This document shows, piece after piece, positions 1 through 10,363 of a stretch of DNA of 64,000 nucleotides. The notes beneath the pieces are model-generated. The model did no database searches, was not told the DNA's origin, and saw only the letters and a program-made list of their open reading frames with translations. How positions within the stretch are numbered: the stretch's first letter is position 1; every line of letters begins with the position of its first letter. The position numbers and the translations under genes are program-made. The DNA comes from Clostridium sp. cel8 (GTDB taxonomy: Bacteria; Bacillota; Clostridia; Clostridiales; Clostridiaceae), in assembly GCF_014050525.1 (NCBI RefSeq), contig NZ_JACGAG010000004.1, positions 176,421 to 240,420 of the forward strand. Direction: 5' to 3'.

Positions 1-1
1 T

Positions 2-1819
2 CAATCCCTTATGGCAACTAGAATGAGAACAAAAGATATGATAAAGATAGCCAGAGATGAATCTATAATAGCAAAAGATTTGTTTTCCATGGAAATGTGG
101 GGCGGTGCAACTTTTGATGTAGCCTATAGATTTTTAAAAGAATCTCCTTGGAAAAGGCTTGAAGAACTTAGAAAGAGAGTTCCTAATATATTGTTCCAAA
201 TGCTTATAAGAGGTGCAAATGCAGTTGGATACAAAAATTATCCTGATAATGTAATAAGATCTTTCATAAAGGAATCCGCTCAGTCGGGAATTGATGTATT
301 TAGAATATTTGATTCTTTAAATTGGCTTAAAGGAATGGAAGTTGCAATAGATGAGGTGTTAAACCAAGGTAAAATAGCTGAGGCATGTATGTGCTATACA
401 GGTGATATACTTGACACAAATAGAGATAAGTACACTTTAGATTACTATGTTAAATTGGCAAAGGATATTGAAAAATCAGGAGCTCATATACTTGGAATAA
501 AAGATATGTCAGCACTTTTGAAACCTTATGCAGCAGCAAAACTTATAAAAGCACTTAAAAACGAGATATCAATACCAATTCATCTTCATACTCATGATAC
601 AACTGGGAATGGAGTTGCTACAGTACTTATGGCAGCACATGCAGGAGTTGATATAGCAGATGTTGCATTTAGTAGTATGTCTGGACTTACAAGCCAACCA
701 TCACTTAATACTATAGTGGCATCACTTAAAAATACAGCAAGGGATACAGGTCTTGACCAAGATGGTCTTCAAAAAATTTCTGATTACTGGAGTGCTGTAA
801 GACCTGTATATAGCAAGTTTGAATCTGGGCTTAAAACTGGTACTGCTGAAATATACAAATATGAAATACCTGGTGGACAGTATTCAAATTTGAAGCCACA
901 AGTTGAGAGTTTTGGGATTGGGCATAGATTTGAAGATGTAAAAGATATGTATAGAAGAGTTAATATCATGTTAGGAGATATAGTAAAGGTAACACCTTCT
1001 TCTAAGATGGTTGGAGATATGGCTATATTTATGATTAAAAATGGACTTGATGAGAAGAATATATATGAAAAAGGGAAAAATTTGACTTTTCCAGATTCTG
1101 TAGTTGCGTATTTTAAGGGTATGATGGGGCAACCTATGGGAGGATTTCCTAAAAGATTACAAGAACTTGTATTAAAAGGTGAAAAGCCTCTTGACAAGAG
1201 ACCAGGAGAATTTCTTCCAGATGTTGATTTCGATAAAATAAGAAAATATCTTATGGAAAAATATAAGAGAGATTTTTCAAATAAAGAAGTCATTAGTTAT
1301 GCACTTTATCCTGATGTATATGAAGACTACTTAAAATATTTGAAAGAACATGGAGATTTCAGTTGTATGGGAAGTGATATATTTTTCCATGGACTGCGTG
1401 AAGGTGAAACCTGTGAAATTGATATAGCTGAAGGAAAGACGCTTATAATTCAACTTCTTGAAATAGGAAAAGTTGATTCACAAGGGTATAGGTATGTAGT
1501 ATTTGAAGTGGACGGAAACAGAAGAGATGTAAGGATAAAAGATAGAGCAAGTTTAGAAAATGTACATTCTTATGATGATGATATTATTATGGCAGATAGT
1601 GAAAGTGAAAATGAAATAGGAGCTAGTATTCCTGGAAATATAGTTAAGATATTAGTAAATCCAGGAGATGAAATTAAGAAAGGCGAAAGTCTTTTAGTAA
1701 TAGAAGCTATGAAAATGGAGACGAATATAACAGCTTCAAAAGATGGAATTATAGATGAAATATTTGTGAAAGAAAAACAACAGGTAAAACCAGGACAGCT
1801 TTTAATAAAGCTTAAATAA
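2..1819 (+). CDS. pyc: Pyruvate carboxylase, C-terminal part (5' end outside window)
   Basis: This is the carboxyltransferase and biotin-carrier half of pyruvate carboxylase, which makes oxaloacetate from pyruvate, bicarbonate and ATP in the cytoplasm. The reading frame is already open at base 2 (Q-S-L before the first Met, as in the DAHQSL motif of the family), so the gene starts upstream and the Met at 11 is internal. The metal-site signature HLHTHDTTG and the Lys of the IKDM motif lie in the carboxyltransferase barrel, followed by the PYC/OADA domain. The C-terminal biotinyl domain carries EAMKMET, with the biotinylated Lys codon at 1712-1714. A terminator follows at 1828. The assignment is firm; only the missing biotin-carboxylase half is inferred. 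Confidence 0.95.
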   Translation, partial: QSLMATRMRTKDMIKIARDESIIAKDLFSMEMWGGATFDVAYRFLKESPWKRLEELRKRVPNILFQMLIRGANAVGYKNYPDNVIRSFIKESAQSGIDVFRIFDSLNWLKGMEVAIDEVLNQGKIAEACMCYTGDILDTNRDKYTLDYYVKLAKDIEKSGAHILGIKDMSALLKPYAAAKLIKALKNEISIPIHLHTHDTTGNGVATVLMAAHAGVDIADVAFSSMSGLTSQPSLNTIVASLKNTARDTGLDQDGLQKISDYWSAVRPVYSKFESGLKTGTAEIYKYEIPGGQYSNLKPQVESFGIGHRFEDVKDMYRRVNIMLGDIVKVTPSSKMVGDMAIFMIKNGLDEKNIYEKGKNLTFPDSVVAYFKGMMGQPMGGFPKRLQELVLKGEKPLDKRPGEFLPDVDFDKIRKYLMEKYKRDFSNKEVISYALYPDVYEDYLKYLKEHGDFSCMGSDIFFHGLREGETCEIDIAEGKTLIIQLLEIGKVDSQGYRYVVFEVDGNRRDVRIKDRASLENVHSYDDDIIMADSESENEIGASIPGNIVKILVNPGDEIKKGESLLVIEAMKMETNITASKDGIIDEIFVKEKQQVKPGQLLIKLK

Positions 1820-1827
1820 TTATATTG

Positions 1828-1872
1828 TAGGATTTGGTATAATTTTAAAATATTGTATCAAATCCTATTTTT
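1828..1872 (+). terminator. Intrinsic terminator of pyc
   Basis: A 13-bp stem (1828-1840 with 1855-1867, two G-T pairs) is followed by a T-rich tract. It lies just after the pyruvate carboxylase stop codon. Confidence 0.8.
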
Positions 1873-1962
1873 ACTATAAAATTATAATAATTTTACTACA
1901 ATAAATTTTTTAGTTGTGTTAGAATATTTATAATTTGAAATTTTGCAGGAGGTTTTCATAAA

Positions 1963-2817
1963 GTGGAAAATATAGGATTAGTCTTAGAAGGTGGAGGAAT
2001 GAGAGGACTTTATACAACAGGAGTTCTGGATTTTTTTATGCATAAAAATCTATACTTTCCATATGTTATAGGAGTTTCTATGGGAGCTTGTAATGCGGCA
2101 TCATATATTTCCAGACAAAAAGGAAGAACTAAAAGAGTAAATATAAATTATATTGATGATCCAAGATATTTGAGCATTAAAAACTGGATTAAAAAAAAGG
2201 GGATATTTGGTTCAGATTTTGTCTTTGATGAAATTCCAAATAAGATTGAGTTGTTTGATACGGAAACATTTAATAAAGCAAAGGAAAGATTTATAATAGT
2301 AACTACAGATTGTGATAGTGGAAAGCCTGTTTATTTTGAAAAAAGTGAGTGTCAAGATGAAATACTTGACGTAATTAAGGCATCTAGTAGTTTACCTTTT
2401 GTGTCACCTATTGTAAAGTATAAAGGAATTAATTTACTTGATGGGGGAATATCAGATCCAATACCAGTGAAAAAATCTATAGAAGATGGGAATAATAAAA
2501 ATGTAATTGTACTTACTAGAAATAAAGGATATTTAAAAAAACCTTTAAAGATGAAATTCTTAGTAAAGAAAGTATATAGTTCTCATAAAGGTTTGATTGA
2601 TTCAATGATAAATCGTTATAGAAAGTATAATGATACCATAAAATATATTGAAAAACTTGAAAGAGAGGGAAAGGCGTTTGTAATACGTCCTTTAGAAACT
2701 ATGAAAGTTAAGAGGATAGAAAAAGATAAGAAAAAACTTAATGAACTTTATGAACAGGGCTATAGAGATGCGAAAAATTGTTATGAAAATCTTAAAAAAT
2801 GGATTGAATCCAACTAA
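1963..2817 (+). CDS. Patatin-like phospholipase family protein
   Basis: A 284-residue patatin-like acyl hydrolase, likely a cytoplasmic or membrane-associated lipid esterase. The oxyanion motif GGGMRG is near residues 10-15, the nucleophile elbow GVSMG has its Ser at residue 39, and the catalytic Asp is in DGG at about residue 160, so the Ser-Asp dyad is complete. No signal peptide is visible. The start is GTG at 1963, chosen because AGGAGG lies about ten bases upstream and the glycine-rich motif begins directly after it. The M16 peptidase gene starts 21 bases downstream on the same strand, so the two are probably co-transcribed. The substrate cannot be predicted. Confidence 0.88.
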   Translation: MENIGLVLEGGGMRGLYTTGVLDFFMHKNLYFPYVIGVSMGACNAASYISRQKGRTKRVNINYIDDPRYLSIKNWIKKKGIFGSDFVFDEIPNKIELFDTETFNKAKERFIIVTTDCDSGKPVYFEKSECQDEILDVIKASSSLPFVSPIVKYKGINLLDGGISDPIPVKKSIEDGNNKNVIVLTRNKGYLKKPLKMKFLVKKVYSSHKGLIDSMINRYRKYNDTIKYIEKLEREGKAFVIRPLETMKVKRIEKDKKKLNELYEQGYRDAKNCYENLKKWIESN

Positions 2818-2838
2818 AAATATGAAGGGAGAATTTAA

Positions 2839-5760
2839 ATGGATATAGGAGAAGTTTACAATGGTTTTAAATTTATTGAAAGTAAGAATATAGATGAATT
2901 AAAATCTGAAGCAATGATTTTTAAGCATGAAAAAAGTGGTGCAAGATTGTTTTTCTTGAAAAATGATGATGATAACAAAGTATTTGCTATAAGCTTCAGG
3001 ACACCTCCTGAAAATAGCAAGGGTATACCACATATACTTGAACATTCTGTGCTATGCGGATCTAGGAAGTTTCCAGTAAAGGAACCATTTGTTGAACTTG
3101 TTAAAGGATCACTTAATACTTTCTTAAATGCATTTACATTTCCAGATAAAACTATGTATCCTGTTGCAAGTGTGAATGATAAAGATTTTGAAAATCTTAT
3201 GGATGTATATTTAGATGCAGTATTTTATCCTAATATATATAAATATCCTGAAATCATGATGCAAGAAGGATGGCATTATGAAATGGAAAGAAAAGATAGT
3301 GAAATAAACTATAAAGGTGTTGTATACAATGAAATGAAAGGTGCATTTTCATCTCCAGAGTCTATATTATTTAGAAAAATTTCAGAATCGCTTTATCCTA
3401 GTACACAATATGCAGTAGAGTCTGGTGGAGATCCAGATGTTATTCCAACTCTTACAAATGATGAATTCTTAAATTTCCACAAGAAATACTATCATCCTTC
3501 AAATAGTTATATTTATCTGTATGGAAATATGGATATACAGGAAAAACTTAAATTTTTAGATGAAAAATATTTGAAAGAATTTGATGCTATAAATATAGAT
3601 TCTACACTTAGAGAAGAGGCTCCATTTAAAAAACCAACTGAGATGAATATAAATTATCCTATATCAAATTCAGAAGATGATAAAGATAAAACATTCTTGA
3701 GTTTAAATTATGCTGTTTCAAAAGCTTCCGATTCAGAACTATATTTGGCCTTTGATATACTTGAGTATTTGCTTCTTGAAACTCCATCTTCTCCACTTAA
3801 GAAAGCACTTATAGATTCAAATATAGGAAAAGATGTTTTTGGATCTTTTGAAGGAAGTATGTTGCAACCTATGTTTAGCATAGTTGTTAAAAATTCAAAC
3901 GAAAATGAAAAAGATAAGTTTAAGAAAGTAGTTAAAGATACACTGCAAAGTCTTGTTGATAACGGAATAGATAAAAAGCTTATAGAAGCTTGTATAAATA
4001 TAAAGGAATTTGGACTTAGAGAAGCTGATTATGCAGGATATCCAAAAGGGCTCATTTACGGGATGAAGGTTATGGATGCTTGGCTTTATGATGCGAAACC
4101 ATGGATTCATTTAAATTATGAAGAAAATCTTAAAAAGATAAAAACTGCTTTAAATGAAAATTATTTTGAAAGACTTATAAGTAAATATATATTGAATAAT
4201 AACCATAGCTCACTTATTGTAGTAAAACCTGAAAAAGCACTTCAGGAGAAAAAAGATGAAATTACAAGAAATAAACTTTCTCATTTTAAAAATGAACTTT
4301 CAGATAAAGAGTTAGATAAAATAGTAAATGACACAATAAGTTTAAAACAAAGACAGCAGGCTGAGGATAAAAAGGAAGATTTAGAGAAAATACCTCTTCT
4401 TTCAATATCTGATATAAATAAAAAGTCAAAAAAATTGGATTTAGTTGAAAACAATGAGTATGGTGTAAAAACTTTATTGCATCCTGTATTCACAAATGGA
4501 GTTATTTATTTAGATTTATATTTCGACTCAAGTACTGTAAAAGAAGAGCTAATACCATATGTATCCCTTCTTTCAAATGTTTTAGGAAAGGTAAGTACTG
4601 ATAATTATAATTACGAAGATTTGTCAAAGAATATAAACATATATACAGGAGGAATAAACTTTAGCGGTGAATCTATTTCTAAAAATGAAGATGCAGATGT
4701 GTTTTATCCTAAGTTTATAGTTAAGTCAAAAGTATTAAAAGAAAATGCAAAAAAACTTTCAAAATTAATAAACGAAATAGTAAATCACAGTAAATTCGAT
4801 GAGTATAAGAGAATAAGGGAAATAATTCGTGAGATAAAATCTAGAATAGAAATGACTATGTTTGATATGGGTCATCTTGTAGTTGCAAATCGTGTTATGT
4901 CATATTTCTCGAATACAGGTAGATATGATGATATGTTAAATGGAGTTGAATTCTATAATTTCATATGTAAACTTGAAGAGAATTTTGAAAGTTGTAAAGA
5001 AGAGATAAGTAATTCTTTGAAGGAGGCTGCTTCTCTTATATTCAATAAAAATAATCTAATTGTTGGAACTACCTGTGAAAAAGAAGATTATCCTGAATTT
5101 AAAGGAATAATAAAAGAGATATGTTCTGAGTTGAATGATGAAGTTTTAGATCATAAAAAATATGATTTTAAATTGGAAGCCAAAAATGAAGGACTTATGA
5201 CTTCTGGAAAAGTTCAATATGTAGCAAAAGCATATAATTTTAAAAAGCTTGGATATTCATATACTGGAAGTTTACAGGTACTGAAATCAATAGCAAATTA
5301 CGATTATCTCTGGAATGAAGTTAGAGTTCAAGGCGGAGCTTATGGATGTTTCTCTGCATTTTCTAGAAATGGCAATATGTTTTTTACTTCATATAGGGAT
5401 CCAAACTTAGATAAAACTATAAATATATATAATAAGGCAGGAGAATTTTTAGCAAATTTTAAAGCTGATGAAAGACAAATGAATAAATATATAATAGGTA
5501 CAATATCTAATGTAGATCGTCCTCTTTCTCCTTCAGCTGAAGGTCATAAAGCTTTTAGAAGTTATATTGCTAACATAAGTTATGAAGACATTCAAAGAGA
5601 GAGAGATGAAATTTTAGGTACTACAGTTGATGATATAAAGAAATTTGCTCCACTTATTTCAGATGTAATGAAAGAAAACTATATTTGTGTACTTGGAAAT
5701 GAACAGAAGATATTAAATAATAAAAATATATTTAATAGCACTGTAAACTTATTTAAATAA
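2839..5760 (+). CDS. M16C-family zinc metallopeptidase (presequence-protease-like)
   Basis: A 973-residue insulinase-superfamily peptidase of the PreP/M16C type, which degrades free oligopeptides inside a closed two-half chamber. The inverted zinc motif HILEH is at residues 65-69 and the downstream conserved YNEMKGAF segment supplies the third zinc ligand region. The length matches the fused four-domain M16C architecture. No signal peptide is visible, so it is likely cytoplasmic. GAAGGGAG precedes the ATG. It follows the patatin-like gene closely and ends at a bidirectional terminator shared with the convergent cstA. Function as a peptide-scavenging protease is inferred from the family. Confidence 0.92.
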   Translation: MDIGEVYNGFKFIESKNIDELKSEAMIFKHEKSGARLFFLKNDDDNKVFAISFRTPPENSKGIPHILEHSVLCGSRKFPVKEPFVELVKGSLNTFLNAFTFPDKTMYPVASVNDKDFENLMDVYLDAVFYPNIYKYPEIMMQEGWHYEMERKDSEINYKGVVYNEMKGAFSSPESILFRKISESLYPSTQYAVESGGDPDVIPTLTNDEFLNFHKKYYHPSNSYIYLYGNMDIQEKLKFLDEKYLKEFDAINIDSTLREEAPFKKPTEMNINYPISNSEDDKDKTFLSLNYAVSKASDSELYLAFDILEYLLLETPSSPLKKALIDSNIGKDVFGSFEGSMLQPMFSIVVKNSNENEKDKFKKVVKDTLQSLVDNGIDKKLIEACINIKEFGLREADYAGYPKGLIYGMKVMDAWLYDAKPWIHLNYEENLKKIKTALNENYFERLISKYILNNNHSSLIVVKPEKALQEKKDEITRNKLSHFKNELSDKELDKIVNDTISLKQRQQAEDKKEDLEKIPLLSISDINKKSKKLDLVENNEYGVKTLLHPVFTNGVIYLDLYFDSSTVKEELIPYVSLLSNVLGKVSTDNYNYEDLSKNINIYTGGINFSGESISKNEDADVFYPKFIVKSKVLKENAKKLSKLINEIVNHSKFDEYKRIREIIREIKSRIEMTMFDMGHLVVANRVMSYFSNTGRYDDMLNGVEFYNFICKLEENFESCKEEISNSLKEAASLIFNKNNLIVGTTCEKEDYPEFKGIIKEICSELNDEVLDHKKYDFKLEAKNEGLMTSGKVQYVAKAYNFKKLGYSYTGSLQVLKSIANYDYLWNEVRVQGGAYGCFSAFSRNGNMFFTSYRDPNLDKTINIYNKAGEFLANFKADERQMNKYIIGTISNVDRPLSPSAEGHKAFRSYIANISYEDIQRERDEILGTTVDDIKKFAPLISDVMKENYICVLGNEQKILNNKNIFNSTVNLFK

Positions 5761-5762
5761 AA

Positions 5763-5786
5763 TTAAGACTCCAGTTGGAGTCTTAA
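5763..5786. terminator. Bidirectional terminator between M16 peptidase and cstA
   Basis: A perfect 11-bp inverted repeat around the centre GT separates two convergent genes, with short T tracts on both sides. Confidence 0.75.
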
Positions 5787-5800
5787 CTTTATAATTTGAA

Positions 5801-7591
5801 TTAGGCTAAGCTACTTTCATTTTTCTCATCATAATCTCCTGATTTTAGATCTTTGATCCAATGTCTTATACTTTCATAGAGTATAACTACAAGTATAAGC
5901 ATAAGTATGAAAGAAAGTACTACAAGTAAGGTTTTACCATTTGGTATATAGTTTGAGAATATATTAGTAATTGATGCCATAAGGGTAACTACTGATATAA
6001 ATGCCATAGGAATTACTGTTATTGGTATATACTTTTTCTTTCCCATTCGTATAAGCACTGATGTACCTATTGCAAAAGATATAGCTGCCAAACTTTGATT
6101 TGCTACACCAAATAGCGGCCAAATTGTGGATATGTTACCTGTATATAATAAGTATCCCCAGGAAAATGACATTATAAAACTGAAAAATATTATATTGAAC
6201 CAAGAATCTCTTCTTTCAAAAGGTTTGTAAAATTTGCTTAATAAGTCCTGAAATAGATATCTACCTATTCTTGTTCCTGAATCTATTGTTGTAAGTATAA
6301 ATAAAGCTTCAAACATTATACAGAAATGATACCAGTAGGACATAAGTCCTTTCATACCGGGAAGCTTATAAAATACATAGGACATACCAACTGCAAGAGA
6401 TACTGATCCACCAGGTCTTCCTGCTAATTGTTCACCTGCAAGTTGTGATAACATTGGAAGTTCTTTTGGAATCATTCCTAGTTTTGCAAAAGCAGCTGGT
6501 GCTGAGTTTATGGCAAAGTAATCAGCAGTTGGAAGACATGTTGCGGCAATTAATGCCATTAAAGCTATGAAGGACTCTATTATCATTGATCCGTATCCTA
6601 TAGGAAGTATATCCTTTTCATTTGCTATAAGTTTAGGTGTAGTGCCTGTACTAATTAATGCATGAAAACCTGAAAGTGCACCACAGGCTATAGTTATAAA
6701 TACAAATGGTATAACTTTACCAGGAACGATAGGGCCACCTCCACTTACAAATTTAGTTATTGCAGGCATTTGAAGTGTTGGTCTTACAAATATTATTCCG
6801 ATTACTAGAAGTCCTATTACACCAAGTTTCATATATGTGCTTAAATAATCTCTTGGGAGTAGAAGAAGCCATACAGGTAGTACTGATGCACAAAATCCGT
6901 AAATAGCAAGAATAAGTGACATTTGCTTTGCATTAAATGTAAGATATGGAGCAATAGCTGAATTTTGAATGTAAGGTCCTGCAATAACACCGACCAATAT
7001 GAGAGCCATTCCTATGATTGTAGCTTCTGCTATTTTTCCAGGTCTTAAAAATTTTAGATATATACCTACTAAAATGGCTACAGGAATTGTAAAACCTACA
7101 GTGAAAGTTCCCCAAGGGCTATTATAGAGTGAATTTACAATAGGAAGTCCAAGACCTGCCATAGTTATTATTAATATGAATATTACTGAGATAGATGCAA
7201 TAAATCCCATTCTCTCACCAAGATTTTTTCTTGCTATCTCAGCTATGGATTCTCCATTTTGTCTTACAGAAGCAAATAAGATTACCATATCGTGGACACC
7301 ACCTGCTAAAACACCACCGATTAAAATCCAAAGTGCTCCTGGTAAGTAACCAAATTGTGCTGCTAAAACAGGACCAATAAGAGGACCTGCACCGGCAATT
7401 GCTGCGAAGTGATGACCTAAAAGTACCCACTTGTTAGTTGGTACATAGTCATGACCATCTTCTAACTTCTTTGATGGAACTTCACGAGTTTCATCAAGTA
7501 CTAGAACTTTTGCTGCAATAAAAGCTCCATAAAACCTATAACCTAATACTAATACAAGTGCACCTATTATAACTAGGACTATAGAATTCAT
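5801..7591 (-). CDS. cstA: Carbon starvation protein A family transporter
   Basis: A 596-residue polytopic membrane protein of the CstA family. Experimentally studied members (E. coli CstA and BtsT) import pyruvate and possibly peptides. The N-terminal GYRFYG segment, a conserved HHFAAIAGAGP stretch near residue 60 and many hydrophobic segments throughout are visible. The start ATG has a strong upstream TAAGGAGG. It is transcribed divergently from a LytS-type kinase gene about 280 bases away. In E. coli the homologous BtsT is controlled by the LytS/LytTR-type system BtsSR, so regulation by the neighbouring pair is likely but is inferred from arrangement. The exact substrate is unknown. Confidence 0.93.
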   Translation of the reverse strand: MNSIVLVIIGALVLVLGYRFYGAFIAAKVLVLDETREVPSKKLEDGHDYVPTNKWVLLGHHFAAIAGAGPLIGPVLAAQFGYLPGALWILIGGVLAGGVHDMVILFASVRQNGESIAEIARKNLGERMGFIASISVIFILIITMAGLGLPIVNSLYNSPWGTFTVGFTIPVAILVGIYLKFLRPGKIAEATIIGMALILVGVIAGPYIQNSAIAPYLTFNAKQMSLILAIYGFCASVLPVWLLLLPRDYLSTYMKLGVIGLLVIGIIFVRPTLQMPAITKFVSGGGPIVPGKVIPFVFITIACGALSGFHALISTGTTPKLIANEKDILPIGYGSMIIESFIALMALIAATCLPTADYFAINSAPAAFAKLGMIPKELPMLSQLAGEQLAGRPGGSVSLAVGMSYVFYKLPGMKGLMSYWYHFCIMFEALFILTTIDSGTRIGRYLFQDLLSKFYKPFERRDSWFNIIFFSFIMSFSWGYLLYTGNISTIWPLFGVANQSLAAISFAIGTSVLIRMGKKKYIPITVIPMAFISVVTLMASITNIFSNYIPNGKTLLVVLSFILMLILVVILYESIRHWIKDLKSGDYDEKNESSLA

Positions 7592-7798
7592 ATAAAAACC
7601 TCCTTATTTTAATAATTTAATAGTATTTAGAATTCCATATGAAAACAATTTTATTAAACCGATTTCATATATTATATATTAATACTTTGAATTTTATTTT
7701 AATATTAAAAATCCATGAAGTGATAAAATTTGGAGGTGAGTTGTAAAAAATAAGGGTTGATTAACAAAATATTATATATAATGGTAATTATATATAAC

Positions 7799-7827
7799 TT
7801 GACAATAATTATGAATTGGATAAAAAT
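7799..7827 (+). promoter_or_regulatory. Candidate promoter for the LytS/LytTR operon
   Basis: TTGACA at 7799-7804 is followed after 16 bases by a weak TAAAAA/T -10 element, about 50 bases before the start codon. The -10 is poor, so this is tentative. Confidence 0.4.
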
Positions 7828-7874
7828 GAACTTATAAATTTAATATATTTTAGTGTGTTCAGGGAGTGTTTTAC

Positions 7875-9575
7875 ATGATATATATTCATCTTTTGGAGAG
7901 TATGTCTCTTATAGCTGTGGCAGCATATGTATACAGTCAAGTTAATATTTTTAAAAAATTAATAAAAAATGAACTAGAAAATTCAGATAAATTAATGCTT
8001 ATAGTGTTTTTTGGATTATTAGGTATTTTAAGCAATTATACAGGAGTTGATGTAAGACCGTATAATATAAATAATAATAATATAGGTTTTTATGATGCAA
8101 TAGCAAATACAAGACCAATAGCTGCCGTAGTAGCTGGATATATAGGAGGATCTTTTCTTGGAATTGGAGTTGGAGCTATAAGTGGACTTCATAGATATTT
8201 TCTAGGAGGATTTACTGCACTCCCATGTGCTTTAGCTACAATTTTTGAGGGCATTATAGGTGCTCTTACAAGAAAGTATTCAAATGATTCAGATTTTAAT
8301 GTAAAACACATATTTATTGGTACAGTTGTAGCTGAGATAATTCAAATGGGAATAATACTTTTAATTTCAAGACCTTTTAGTATTGCATATAAACTTGTGA
8401 ACATTATAGCTCTTCCGATGATACTAATAAATTCATTTGGTGCAGCAATTTTTGTAAATATAATAAAAAATGAAAGGGAATCATATAATATAATTGGAGC
8501 TATACAGGCACAAAAAGTGCTTAATATTGCACAAAAGACAGTTAATTATATGCGAAAAGGACTTAACGTTGAAACTGCAAAGAAGGTATCAAAGATAATA
8601 TATGAAATGTCAGATATAGAAGGTGTATTTATTGGAGATAAACATAGGATACTTGCTTATTCAGGAAAGGAATTAAATAAAGATGAAGTTGATAAAAAAT
8701 TAAGTGATTACTATGACAATCCTGGATATAGGATTATAGAAATTTCACATAAAAGAAAAAAATTAGTTTTTATTTTTATACCTTTTAATATAAGCAATTC
8801 TGATTTTGAAGGAATGCTTGGATTTGGAATAAAGTCAAAAAAACAATTAAATATTTATTTTAAGCAATTTATTGAGGAATTATGTAGTTTGCTATCAAAT
8901 CAGATAGAACTTTATAAATTAAATAAGATGGCAGAAGAATTATCTACAGCTAAATTTCAGGTACTTAGAGCACAAATAAAACCACATTTTCTATTTAATA
9001 CTTTAAATACTATTGCATCTCTTTGTAGAACAAATCCTTTAAAGGCCAGAGGACTTATAGTGGACTTATCAAATTATTTTAGACAGACTTTAAAAAATCA
9101 AGAAGATTTTTTACCTCTTAAATATGAAATCGAATTTATAAAGTCATATATTTCTATAGAAAAAGCTAGGTTTGGGAATAGATTGAAATTAGTCATAGAT
9201 ATACCTAAATCTTTAATGAATATCAATATGCCTGTATTCATACTTCAACCTATTGTTGAAAATGCTGTAAATCATGGAATACTTCCAAAAGCAGAAGGAG
9301 GTACTATTTTTTTAAAAGTTGATTTGTATAGAAATTATGAAAAGAGTAGAGATGAGCTTATTTTTTCAGTAGAAGATAATGGTGTTGGAATGGATAAAAA
9401 AATATTAAAAAATTTAATTAATAATTGTACAAGCATGGGACTTAAAAATGTCAATGAGCGATTAAAATTATTGTATGGTGAAAATTATAAAATAAATATA
9501 GAAACATTACCGAATAAGGGCACGAAAGTAAGTTTTTCTATACCTATAGAGGAAGGAGGACTATATTCTAAATGA
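7875..9575 (+). CDS. LytS/BtsS-type sensor histidine kinase
   Basis: A membrane histidine kinase of about 566 residues. The N-terminal 5TM LytS-type receptor domain covers roughly residues 1-200, a GAF-like region follows, and the His_kinase domain has the phospho-acceptor in QIKPHFLFNTLN (His near residue 371). A HATPase domain with ENAVNHG and DNGVGM motifs ends the protein. I chose ATG 7875 over an in-frame GTG at 7866 because AGGGAG at 7861-7866 is well spaced only for the ATG. The stop overlaps the start of the response regulator by four bases (ATGA), indicating translational coupling. The ligand is unknown; pyruvate is plausible given the divergent cstA. Confidence 0.92.
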   Translation: MIYIHLLESMSLIAVAAYVYSQVNIFKKLIKNELENSDKLMLIVFFGLLGILSNYTGVDVRPYNINNNNIGFYDAIANTRPIAAVVAGYIGGSFLGIGVGAISGLHRYFLGGFTALPCALATIFEGIIGALTRKYSNDSDFNVKHIFIGTVVAEIIQMGIILLISRPFSIAYKLVNIIALPMILINSFGAAIFVNIIKNERESYNIIGAIQAQKVLNIAQKTVNYMRKGLNVETAKKVSKIIYEMSDIEGVFIGDKHRILAYSGKELNKDEVDKKLSDYYDNPGYRIIEISHKRKKLVFIFIPFNISNSDFEGMLGFGIKSKKQLNIYFKQFIEELCSLLSNQIELYKLNKMAEELSTAKFQVLRAQIKPHFLFNTLNTIASLCRTNPLKARGLIVDLSNYFRQTLKNQEDFLPLKYEIEFIKSYISIEKARFGNRLKLVIDIPKSLMNINMPVFILQPIVENAVNHGILPKAEGGTIFLKVDLYRNYEKSRDELIFSVEDNGVGMDKKILKNLINNCTSMGLKNVNERLKLLYGENYKINIETLPNKGTKVSFSIPIEEGGLYSK

Positions 9576-10348
9576 ATAATGATGGATTACATTGTATTAT
9601 TGTTGAAGATGAGTTTCCAGCAGCAGAAGAATTGAAGTATATAATATCACGATATGAAGATATTATAGTTGACGGAATTGCGTCAAATGGTGAAGAGGGA
9701 ATTAAATTTGTAAAATATAAAAGACCTGATGCTGTATTTTTAGATATAAATATGCCAATTAAAAATGGTATAGAACTTGCCAAGGAAATTAAGGAATTTG
9801 ATGAATATATAGATATAATATTTGTAACAGCCTATGAAGAATATGCAGTAGAAGCATTTAAATTATATGCACTTGATTATGTACTAAAACCTTTTAATGA
9901 GAAGAGAATTGAGATTAGTGTAAAAAGATTAATTGAAAAGTGGAAGCAAAAATCAAAAGAAAGTGTGTTAGTTCCAGAAATGTTAAATGAAATAATAAAT
10001 AAGATTGATAAAGAAAAGAAATTAATTAAGAAGATTCCTTGCGAAAAAAATGGTAGAATAGTATTGATAGACATAAAAGATATATTTTTTTGTTTTACAA
10101 AAAATGAGAAAACATATGTGAAGACATTACATGAAACCTACTCTATAGGGTATTCCCTTTATCAAATAGAGGAGAAGACCAATTTTTTTAGAACACATAG
10201 AAGTTATCTTGTAAATATGGACAATATAAAAGAAATATACTCATGGTTTAATGGAACTTATAAATTAGTAATGAATGATAAGGAAAATTCTGAAATTCCA
10301 ATAAGCCGAAATAATGTAAAAAAGCTAAAAAAGTATCTTAAAATATAA
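9572..10348 (+). CDS. LytTR-family response regulator
   Basis: A 258-residue regulator with an N-terminal receiver domain (phospho-acceptor Asp near residue 58 in FLDINMP, switch Lys in LKPF) and a C-terminal LytTR DNA-binding domain ending in the typical FRTHRSYLVN segment. It overlaps the kinase gene by four bases, so the two form a two-component pair. The most likely target is the divergent cstA promoter, because LytTR regulators of this subgroup commonly control adjacent transporter genes. I did not find a convincing direct-repeat operator in the 7592-7865 interval. Confidence 0.93.
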   Translation: MNNDGLHCIIVEDEFPAAEELKYIISRYEDIIVDGIASNGEEGIKFVKYKRPDAVFLDINMPIKNGIELAKEIKEFDEYIDIIFVTAYEEYAVEAFKLYALDYVLKPFNEKRIEISVKRLIEKWKQKSKESVLVPEMLNEIINKIDKEKKLIKKIPCEKNGRIVLIDIKDIFFCFTKNEKTYVKTLHETYSIGYSLYQIEEKTNFFRTHRSYLVNMDNIKEIYSWFNGTYKLVMNDKENSEIPISRNNVKKLKKYLKI

Positions 10349-10363
10349 ATGGAGGATGAGTTT

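Noticed and set aside
7592..7865. LytTR direct-repeat operator between cstA and the kinase gene
   Set aside because: The region is so AT-rich that apparent repeats occur by chance; none stood out.
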